The notes beneath the pieces are model-generated. The model was not told where the DNA came from and did not search any database. It saw only the letters and a program-made list of their open reading frames with translations. Of a stretch of 64,000 nucleotides of DNA, positions 38,790 through 48,700 are shown in pieces. Origin of the DNA: Pieris napi (lineage: Eukaryota; Arthropoda; Insecta; Lepidoptera; Pieridae); assembly GCF_905475465.1 (NCBI RefSeq), contig NC_062242.1:895501-959500 (forward strand), read 5' to 3'. The translations under genes were made by a program, and so were the position numbers. Numbering within the stretch: the first letter of the stretch is position 1; the number at the start of each line of letters is the position of its first letter.

Positions 38790-39622
38790 ATAATTCCGGA
38801 GACCTCAAAGCTGATTCATCTGATACTATATCAGAGACACTTCTCCCACCATCAAATCTAAGGAGACGATCCAGCAATTTAGCAAGAGAACCTGACCACT
38901 CCATTGAAGTTTTTGGTGATTCCCAGAACTTCTTCCCATCATTTGCCAACCTATTCGAGCCGAGACAGCAAAATAACTATAAATTGGGTTTCGGCAGCCA
39001 AGAAGCAGCTTTCAGCCAGCGTCCAAACTCCTACAGATCCTTACTGAACTATCCCCTGTTTGGGGGCTACAGAGCGTTAGAAAACTTCGCCAAGCAAAGT
39101 ACTCCAGCAGCTGAACCCCTAGTCGAAGCCAGCTCCAGCGTCCTCGGCTCTGGAAACTTTGGCATCATCAGAGGAGGAACGTTCTTCGCCCAAAATGACG
39201 AAGACGACTTCAGCGATAGCCTGTCCTACTACAACAATGGCCACGGTAGACCGTCACTGAATCTTGGCTACATAGCAAATCCAAGGCCCAATTACAACCA
39301 CGACCAGTTCGCTAACTTCAAAGACTTCGCTGATATAAACACACCATCGAATTCAGACTATTCTCACTTCGTTGTAGTGTACGCGAATAAAAACGCTACA
39401 CTAGACGAGGTAAGTGAAGAAACAAGACAAGTTGTCTCGAAACCTAAGAATATAATTGAAACATTGGAACAACTCGACACGACGGCTCCACCAAAATTAT
39501 CTAAATCGAAAGCGAAATTGGCAGCGACGAAACAAAAGATGCAATCAAAAAAAGAGCAATGGAAAAAGGCGAAACTTTCGATAAAACACGACCCAGAGGA
39601 ACCATTATTAGCGTTAAGTTAA
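38790..39622 (+). CDS. Terminal exon of an unrecognised protein, 277 codons
   Basis: A strong acceptor (tttcttgtttcag|at) opens an 833-bp open exon in phase 1 ending with TAA at 39620-39622. Base composition and codon use are clearly coding, unlike the flanks. The protein part is hydrophilic: Ser/Asn-rich start, a dibasic LRRRSSNLAREPDHS stretch, aromatic/Gly segment (SLLNYPLFGGYRALENF), an acidic stretch (NDEDDFSDS), then DYSHFVVVYANKNATLDEV and a very basic Lys-rich tail (KSKAKLAATKQKMQSKKEQ). No membrane segment or known domain was recognised; it could be a secreted or low-complexity insect-specific protein. Upstream exons were not found in the 4 kb before it; they may lie far upstream, possibly including the candidate at 157-238, whose phase is compatible. 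A possible ATTAAA polyadenylation signal is at 39783-39788. Confidence 0.75.
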
Positions 39623-40234
39623 ATGTAGTTACAAAAAGACTTGTTGCGTAAGTGTTATAATAAGTTAAGGTTGGCAACATTTTATCAAAGACGTGATGAA
39701 TGCTCACTATCTAAGTTAATGTGTAGATTATAGTGTGTACAGTTGAATGTCGTTAAATTTAAGAGAGTGATTGTGAATATAAATTAAAATTTAAGAACTA
39801 TTAAACAGACTTTATTTAAAAAAATATCCGTATCCTACCCTTTAATCTATACAATAGTAAGCGATCTTTAATTGGATGAACGCACTAATCTCAAGAACTG
39901 TGTTTGGAATATAAAACATATTTATCTATTAGATACTCCATTTATAATTAAGTAAGCAAATACAGCATATTCGTTATGATAAATTAATGAGTCTTATTAA
40001 AAGTATGCATTAAATATAATTTATTTACAAGAATATGGTTAAAAAATTGTATGGTGCTAAAATCTAAGGTCGCATATTCTAGCACACATAATGCAAATTT
40101 ATCTTAAAAGGGATTTTACATGGAAGTTATGTATGTACATTATGAGTCATAATATCATTGTAGTTAATTCTTATATTTTTGTAGTGATAAAATATCACAT
40201 TATTAAAATATATTATTACGTTATCAAATTAATA

Positions 40235-40430
40235 TTAATTATAATTTTTCACGCAAATAATCTTTAATAGAACAATACATATTTTCCAAAAGTAATACAT
40301 TAAGTAGATTTTTAAAAACTTATTCTTTTTAGAAAGTTCTTTTAATGTTTTTGGTAAATTATCATAAACCTTGATTGCCATACAAAATTGAATCCATGTT
40401 CCGAATGCTTCATTCAAAGCTCTTGTCATT
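40235..40430 (-). pseudogene. Retroelement ORF tail-like fragment
   Basis: The minus strand reads MAIKVYDNLPKTLKELSKKN and KFLKIYL, resembling the '...YN.LP..L......KFK..L...' ending common to insect retroelement or transposase ORFs. Short and uncertain. Confidence 0.35.
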
Positions 40431-40704
40431 GTATTTACCTAATCATAACTAGATTCTGTTATAAAAAATTAAAAACGAATATCGACCACACCATACATAA
40501 AAATCTTTATTCAAAAGCAGTATTCTGTTTCGGGTTGGTACTTGGTAGGCACTAAATACCGATAGGCACATAAATTGGGATAGACTAACATGAAACACCC
40601 CATTACAATGGGACTAAAAATTTACAAAATATTCAAAGCTACACACTACTGTCAACTTTATTAATTACTTTCTTTGGTCATTGTTTTAACGTTAATTAGA
40701 TAAC

Positions 40705-40814
40705 TAATGCCATCTAGTATGAATTTGACACAATTGTATTCCATGTCAAAGATTGTGATGTGAGCAAGCTATATATTTAAACAGATTATAAATATATTTC
40801 GCTAGATGGCATTA
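40705..40814. mobile_element. 110-bp palindromic element
   Basis: taatgccatctag (40705-40717) and ctagatggcatta (40802-40814) are a perfect 13-bp inverted repeat around an AT-rich core just outside the Harbinger relic. Probably a tiny MITE. Confidence 0.55.
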
Positions 40815-41156
40815 TTTTTATTTTAACAGTATAACGTCAGTACAGGGACTTTATACTTTATCGGTCTTACTAATAAAAAATCACTATACATGCGTTATGA
40901 CAAGGTGATAGTAATTCAGTGAATAGAGCTTGTACAGGGCATAAACTCCTCTTTGACCAATAATCGATGTGTATTGGTTGAATAACAAAACGACCCTTAT
41001 TTATTGTTACCCTGGCAACCCGCCGTGTTTGATTGACGTTTGATTTAATAATTCTGATACAACTCATAATTCTAATGTAAGTTGTATTTATTTTATCAAC
41101 CAAAGCAATTATATACACATTTACTCAATATACTAATAACATTTTATTATTTGCAG

Positions 41157-41513
41157 CTAATAGAAACTCCAAAACCTCAGACAAAGAGGACTAGAATTTT
41201 ACATAAAAAGCCGCGTTCTGCAGTACAAAAGTTAGAAGAGGTTAGTATCAATGTGATAGAGAAAGGACTATTTCATTCAAAATCCCTCAACGATCATACT
41301 TAAATAATTTTTTAGGCATCTCAAATAGTGGAAAGTGCCAAACTCCGCAACACGGTAGTGTTCCAGTGTTTCCAGGAAGAGCACGAAACAAAACAAAGGC
41401 AGATGGCTGAAACACATGAGCTCAAACAGAAGCGACTCGCCGAAGCTCACGAAAGGGCTAGACAGAAGCATCTTCTAAGGCTCAAATTGTTACAGCAGCA
41501 ATTAAATAAATAA
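41157..41513 (+). pseudogene. 3' exons of Harbinger Myb/SANT-like DNA-binding protein (truncated)
   Basis: Exons 41157-41240 and 41316-41513 join in phase 0 with good splice sites (ttgcag|cta; gag|gttagt; ttttttag|gca). They encode a basic linker (ETPKPQTKRTRILHKKP) and a coiled coil (EEHETKQRQMAETHELKQKR) ending QQLNK, typical of the C-terminus of the accessory DNA-binding protein of insect Harbinger elements. No N-terminal Myb/SANT domain fits in the 280 bp left inside the element, so the gene is 5'-deleted. Confidence 0.55.
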
Positions 41514-41639
41514 TTATATATTTATAAAAAAAATAAAACCCCCGTTTTAAATGAAATATAACTTTTTATTTATTTCAAGTCCTTAACTATCCACACCTAT
41601 GTAAATAAAACAGCCTTAAAAATATGTTTCAATAAAAGC

Positions 41640-41945
41640 AGCTCTAGCAGCTTGTCTAGCCAGATTGCTTGGGTGCGTCTAGGTTGGCCTTGGTTCTTCT
41701 GGAGCATTCTCAGTGTCATCAAACGTAACATCCAGGTCTTCTTTGATATCAATAGCAATATTGTGGAGGATTGCCAGTGCTACTATATATAATTTGGCAT
41801 TTTCTAATGACACTGAGAAGCCATAAAGAAGACACCTAAATCGAAAACCCTCCACCTCTAGTACTCTTTTCGACATCAGCTCGCACTCTGTCACAGATCT
41901 TCATAACATACTTCTTTAAAAAGCGGTATTTTGTTTTGAAATCGC
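41640..41945 (-). pseudogene. Harbinger transposase-derived nuclease C-terminus (HARBI1-like), broken
   Basis: The minus strand encodes RFRCLLYGFSVSLENAKLYI and VALAILHNIAI, matching the conserved final block of Harbinger transposases (..LENA..I..A.AVLHNIA). A stop follows DDTENAPEEPRPT, and in another frame ARQAARAAFIE continues the usual family ending, so there is a frameshift. The DDE catalytic core is absent. Confidence 0.7.
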
Positions 41946-42359
41946 CATGCGAAAGTAATAACGGATTGCACCGAGTTTGGTATGTTCTTTGACTTTCCTT
42001 GGAGGCGGCAAATCTTCAATCGTATGTATTAGCTGCATATCAATATTATCTAAATCTTCTATTTGATCTATAAAATCTATTTTCAACAAACACAAATATC
42101 TACTAACTTAAATCTTTCCTTGAACTAAACAGTCAAAAAATGCTGTCAAACGCGAAATCAGATGAAATTACGCAATTTTTGTCTTATACACCCGTTAAAC
42201 TAGGCCTCTGCGTTGTATAAGCATTGTACAAGTCTTCATACAAACCAGACACTTGTTATAACAGCAGTATACATCAACCTTGTCAATTCAGACATTATTA
42301 GTAACATTTTTCTTATAACAGGCTTATACGATGTGCATAAATCTTTATTAGTAAGGCCG

Positions 42360-42783
42360 TACATTTATAATCTTACCCTCAGTATCTAATCTTCAAAAAC
42401 AAGACTCAGCGTTTAGTCAGACGGGAGTACGTCCAAATTGTATTGGAGTTTGACATTCGGAAGACAGTTCGCGCTGCGTCTCGTTTCAAAATCTTACCAT
42501 ACGACTCGTCAAACAGTCACTGCCTTTTGAACATGCTGTGCTCACATCTGTGATCTGTCATCAGTCATCACTCATTGACAATTCGTGAGCTGTGGAGTGT
42601 GATCTTTTGGTAGCTGCCGCAAGTCGTCGCTTGCAAATTTTTCAGTTTTGCGTGTAGGCTACAATGCTAACTTTTTCAGTGACTATCGAAAGGTGATAAT
42701 GTATAAATAATAAGCTTTAAGTATCACATTACATTAAATAGGAGTAGTGAATAGAAAATTGTGAATAAACATTTAATGTAACC
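42360..42783 (+). promoter_or_regulatory. PNISR promoter and 5' untranslated region
   Basis: The sequence between the Harbinger end and the PNISR ATG must hold the promoter and 5' UTR. It has more CpG than the surroundings (around 42,460-42,620). A possible donor (cgaaag|gtgata) at 42691 may mark an untranslated first exon. No TATA box is evident; the start site is not pinned. Confidence 0.5.
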
Positions 42784-45700
42784 ATGTTCCCTGGCAAAGA
42801 TGCCGCTAACTCGGCATATCCCACGCAGTGGGCCCTTAATCCTACTGCATATCAAAACATAGATGCGAGCCAAGTAGATTGGGCGGCACTGGCGCAGCAA
42901 TGGATTGCAATGAAAGACGCTGTAGTAATCGTTGGAGCTCCTCCAGCGAAAATAGAACCCGAAGGTGGCGAAGCACCAATGGAAGTTGAAAACCCAAGTG
43001 AAGCTACAGGTCCACCCAGCGCCGAATGGAATGCCAGCACAAATTCTTGGACGGGAAACTCTTGGAACCAGTGGGGTAAGAACTGAGCTACTTCAATACT
43101 TTGCAATTAGTATTACTTGAGCCAGCACTACTACTGGTGCAAATAAATATTACCTTAAAACTTGTAATTATCCCAAAAGAGTTTTACTGCATTAAGCGAG
43201 GCAAGGTTTCAATATAACAATTGCTTATTATAAACTGAAACTATTCAATGGCTTATTTTTTTATAATACCAGGTGTTTGATTACATATTCTTATTAATGT
43301 TATGTTAATGTGTTGTTTTTATAAAATAGTGCAGCTTTGCAAAGTGGAAAGATAACTATACTTGGATCTGATGCTATTACAAAAATATTATGTATTTTAT
43401 TATAATTGTTAACTATTCAATATCTTATGTATTCTATCCCTAGATTGGTCAGGATTTGGTAACTACTTCTATATTACATTATTTGTGTAGGTTGGAATTG
43501 GCCTGGATCTGGTCCAATAGATCCAAAGGTAGCAGTAGATCCTGCAATGGCTATGGGCCCAATCATGGAAGGATATACTGTTCCTGAAAGCGCTGCTCCA
43601 ATGCCTGGGTAAATAATTTCTATAATTATTAAAATGTTAAATGTTGATAATAAAAACTTACATTATTAATTTGAAAGTAATATCTCTAATACTTTTATAT
43701 TAGTAAACTGCTCAGGTTGTGTAGACTTGTATACTTAATCAATTTGCAATTTGTTACTTATAATTTCCAGATACACAACCGGTACAGTGCCAACACCAAC
43801 ATTTCAACATGGCTACTGGACAGCACCTTCATCAGAACAAGGTGATAGAATAAGAGGTAGAAGCAGCGAACGTCGATCAAAGAGCAAGGGTCATGAAGCT
43901 AGGCCACCCAGAAGCAGGTCTCATAGGTATTATTTCTTTATATTTTGACGACTTATTGGTCTAGTGGTTAGTACCCCTGACTGCGAATCCATGGGTCCCG
44001 GGTTCGATCTCCGGCTGAGACGAACATCGATGTGATGAGCATTTGGTGTTGTTCTTAGGTCTTGGGTGTTTAAATATGTATTTATATGTATATCTATCTA
44101 TAATATGTATGTATATCCATTTCCTAGTACCCATAACACAAGCTTCACCAGCTTAGCATGGGACTAGGTCAATTGGTGTGAATTGTCTTTAAAAAAAAAA
44201 AAAATATTCCCAAAAAAATTATTTAGACATCCACATGGCTTCCATGTCTTCTTTCTAATTGTTATTGCTTGTCAACTAATCACACTTAGTAACTTTTTAA
44301 TTTATTAGTTTGTATGCGTTAAAAGCTGACCGTTTTTATTACCCCTTATTCCAGGGATAAGCCAACCCTTCCACCAATAATAGAGCCCGTCGCGCCACCA
44401 GTACCACCTCCCACCACATTGGATGCCGCTAAGAGGAGACAGCTGCCGGGTTGGATTAGAGAAGGTACTTATTTCAACATTTGATCTATTAATAGTTAAA
44501 AAATTACTTAATTTTGCAATTATATTTAGAGGAAGGGATCAATCAATTTGTTTTTATGTTGGTCACACTTGCAGTAGGGATATTACTTGCACAATTTTTA
44601 ATTGACATTTTTATGTACTTGCATTATAAATTATCTGTATACATGAAGTATATTAATGTATAAAGGTTATTAAATATCAATATGTTTATTCAAAGCAAAT
44701 TCTATTTGTTTTTAGTTTCTCTGTGTTTTTTGTCTATACTTTTATAGAAGAGAAAAGAGATTTAAATTCCCCGACTTATTCTCTTGTTTACTATTTCTCA
44801 AATATACAAAACAAGGCAAACCCAACAATTTCATTTCTTTTGTGTAATATAGATTATTTACCGAATGTAGGAGATGCCTAATCTGGTATCTTTCGTTAAC
44901 CCTCATTTATACTGAATTCTTTTATGATGAGCAATGCATCTTCTAATTTGGACTTATGTGTTTCATAGTAAAAAAAAATCTTGTTTTTTTTATATAATAT
45001 ATTAATGCCGTTTTTGGCTATTAAATAAATAAATATTACTAAGTATTAGCGGGCGAATAATCAAATACTGGGTTTATCGGTGAGTTACTTGATACTTTAT
45101 TTTTAAGGAATTAGAAATAAATTGTGCTAACATTCTGATCAATATTGTTTTATTATTACTTTGGGTTATAAATGTTGCTTCATGGATCATTATGAAGTGT
45201 TTTTTTAATTTCAATCTTTTAGAGTTATGAATAAATTTGGTCAATTTATGCGCGATCTTAAAACTACTTATGTTTGGTTTTCCATATAGCATATTCTTCT
45301 TGTAAGAGTCTCCCGCCCATGGTACCACTTAATATGAAATTTGTTGGGTTAAAAAATCAAAGAAAATATCTAAATTCTCTATTAGGCAATTCACTGTCAT
45401 TTTCTCTTTTAATTTATTTTAGGTTTAGAAAAGATGGAACGTGAGAAACAGAGGGCGATAGAACGCGAACAAGAAGAAAAGGCCCGAGAGGAAGCGGAGG
45501 CCGAGCAGAAGAAATTGGAGCTGGAGGCTCTTCAGAGAATGAAGGCGGAAGGAGCACCCTTGATTCCTGCTAAGAGCAAGTTTGTAAGTATTCCCTGCTG
45601 CAACACAATTTTACCCTGACAGTAAAAAATGGCTCAAATCTCTTGATGACTAAACAAAGGTTCCTATTGTTTAGAACAACATACCGGTTATACTGACCAA

Positions 45701-48700
45701 AATCAAAGGTCCCGGCTGAATTCTATTGTATTCGGTTCTTAATAACAATGTCATCGGCTATTAGGACTATCGGTTTTTTCGACCAAATATGAGTGTTCCC
45801 TTCGATGTCGTTATAACAGATTTTGACTGTACTTGCAAGAGAATACTTTTCTAGGAGAAATGTCCTGAATTCCAATTTAGGAAACAGTCCCGACTTCTTT
45901 GGTACAGTTAAAGCAGTGTTGGCCTAGTGGCTTCAGCGTGCGACTCTCATCACTGAGGTCCTAGGTTCGATCCCCGATCATTACTGGACTTTCTGTCCAG
46001 TGGGCGTTTATTACTCGGTCGTACGTAACAAACATCGCGAGGAAACCAACATGCCTAAAACAAGACAGTTATATGTCTATAAAATAGAAATGATGACCCA
46101 TAGGGAGGGGTTATAGCGCCATTGGATTATTAGTTTTTGATGCGTGGATTATTTTAATGGACAATTTCTCACTTTATATGTAAGAATTTTTTTAAATCAT
46201 AATTACATATTAGGTATGATACGAAATAAGCTAAATCACGCAAAATAACTTTTATTTATACTTTAGGATTCAGATTCGGAAGCCGAGGAATCCGAAAAAG
46301 AAGAAGTAATTAAGCCAAAAGAAGAAATAATAGAAATTAAGGAAGAGATTGAACCGGAGATGAAGAGGAGTAAAGAGGAGATTATGCAGGAAGTCGTGAG
46401 TTTTATAATAATTTGTTAAGTTTTTATTAAAACTTGTACACACATTTATAAACACAAATACGCGTTACCACAGCCAATGGCACAGTGGCGATCTCTCATC
46501 TAATTAGAACAACAGGTCAGTCGGAGTTATAAACCTCAATCGCATAAATTTAAGGCCGGCAACGCACTTGCGAGCCTTTTGGCATTTTAAGTGTCAATGG
46601 CGTCTATGAGTCTCCTACCCGTTTCTCTCCTTTTATATAAAAATTAAATTAAAAAAAAAACAAAATGGAGCAAGGTAGGAAAGTAATGAAAAACTGATGA
46701 TAATATATTCAGTCCAAAAGTTACATGTAGAATTGACCACATCAGTTTTGTTTAAGTCGGTTAAAGGTACAAAACACTCGTAAAATCTCTTCTTCAACCT
46801 AAAGGTTCCTCTGAACCTTTCCATTCTGCCAGTCTAACCATTGGCGGTTGGCCCGAACACACCAGTAGTGGCCAGAATAACATCGTTGGCCCGGCAGGGC
46901 CGTTACCGTATTGATTTGTAGGTACCCGCATAATCACAAATTATAAACTTTGTTTCTAATGATAACAAAAACCCCTCAGCTTTATAAGTTATAGTATATA
47001 GCTTAGAATCATCTCAGTCAGTTTACTAATAAAAATCATAATCCGCCCACTCGTATCGGAGCGACGATGCCACAGATATTCAGACACGTCAAACTTGTCA
47101 CACAACTCTGCGTCGTGGCTAAAAACGTAAAAAAAAAACTATTCTTGTCATTTTGCTCACTCAGGCTTTTTAGTTTTATAAGCGTGGCGATTTCCTAAAT
47201 CGTCGGAGTTACGCCTCGAGAGTATAGGCAAACCTAAGCACTCTCTTTAACTTATTTCGCTTATATTCTATTGTTGTACGCGAGATTTAAATATAAAATC
47301 CTCTATTATTTAATTTAAAGTTCCTGAACTATACACATGTGTAGTTTTTTTTTTTTTTTTAATTTAGACCCACACATTTAAAAACATACTAAATTCGTTA
47401 TCTCTTGTAAGTTAAAATCTCCCAAAATATCGAATCTTATGACCGTGATAGATCTGAATAGCTGATAAGCGTTTATCTCACTTCTTATCAACGGATTTGA
47501 TTGGAAGCCCAAACTTCTTCAATAATTATGAAAATAAAACCTATCATTTAATTATTAATGTAATTCTTATTATTTGATTCGTTTATAGCTACAATAATTG
47601 AAGAGTGACTTTTTTTAATAAAAAATTCTATTATTTTATGTGATTAATTATTTAAATAAACAAAAGACATTAGCCGGGAAGCACTTAAAGGGCATGCCCA
47701 AATATTTATAAACAGTTTATTTAAAACAACAGGGTTGTTATTTCTACAAAAGACCACAAATTACAGTTATATTAACAAAAAATATTCAAACCAACTTCAA
47801 ACCTCTGTAAACATTTCTACATTAACTGACTGAAAATGATAACTTTTTAAATCTCAATATATTTGGGATCACTTAAATAACTCTCCAACAGGGTGGGAGC
47901 AGGGGAGTTTGTGGAAACAAAAAAAAAGTATGTAGGTATAGTTAAAACAGGAAGTGCAGTACCCGCCACTCTCTCTTTCTCTCGATCTCTTCTATTTGAA
48001 ATATGAATTATTTTAGGTACATGAATTATGAAATTCTACATAACACTAAGGGTCTGTTTCACAATGTAGGGATAAGTTCCAAATTAGCTATTTATTACTT
48101 ATTGGTAGGATAAACACTATTATTGCGTTTCACGACTGTCAGATAGCGCTATTCGTCATATAAAGTCCATCATAAGCTATGAGTCCAATGAATGTCAAAT
48201 AGCACAATTTATTTTCCAAATAATTTATGTGTTGCATAACTATTCGGTACTTTATCCATACATTGTGAAACAGACCCTTACAATTCTATATTTAATCTAC
48301 TGTTTAACGAGTAGAATACTTTCCGTTTCAGCATCGGACATGTTTAGATAATGTTTTGAATCGATTGTGAAAATATTGTTTTTAACTGGTTAAATTGTTT
48401 CAAAGCAAGTGAATTCACGAATAAACGTTCTGTGCCCAGATGTTGGCAGTGCGCCGTTCGCTAACTGAAATCCTGCTGGAGGTGACCGACCAGGAGATCC
48501 AAACGGTGAGCCAGGAAGAGTTGGCCCGGTATACCTCCGTTCAAGGTATTTCCACTCTTATTGGCTTATACCCGAGGGAGAGATTGCTCTACCCCACGCG
48601 TGTGACTGACTCCAATTACATTAGTGCCTTTCTTAAACTAAAGTGTTCAGCGACAATCGTGAATTGTGATAATATTTCAACGCTAATAAAGTCTTATTTC

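Larger units (their letters stand above)
40862..42359. mobile_element. Harbinger (PIF)-type DNA transposon relic with two converging ORF remnants
   Basis: Ends are a 16-bp inverted repeat with one mismatch: cggtcttactaataaa at 40862-40877 and the complement of cggccttactaataaa at 42344-42359. Inside are the 3' half of a Myb/SANT-like protein gene on + and the C-terminus of a Harbinger nuclease (HARBI1-like) on -, the two-gene layout known for Harbinger elements. At about 1.5 kb it is internally deleted and the genes are incomplete, so it is non-autonomous. A clear 3-bp target duplication could not be confirmed (TAT versus TAC). It sits about 420 bp upstream of the PNISR start codon. Confidence 0.75.

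Noticed and set aside
43949..44020. tRNA gene
   Set aside because: The tRNA-like head continues into a SINE body with a poly(A) tail and does not fold into a complete cloverleaf; the same reasoning applies to the other box A/B hits.
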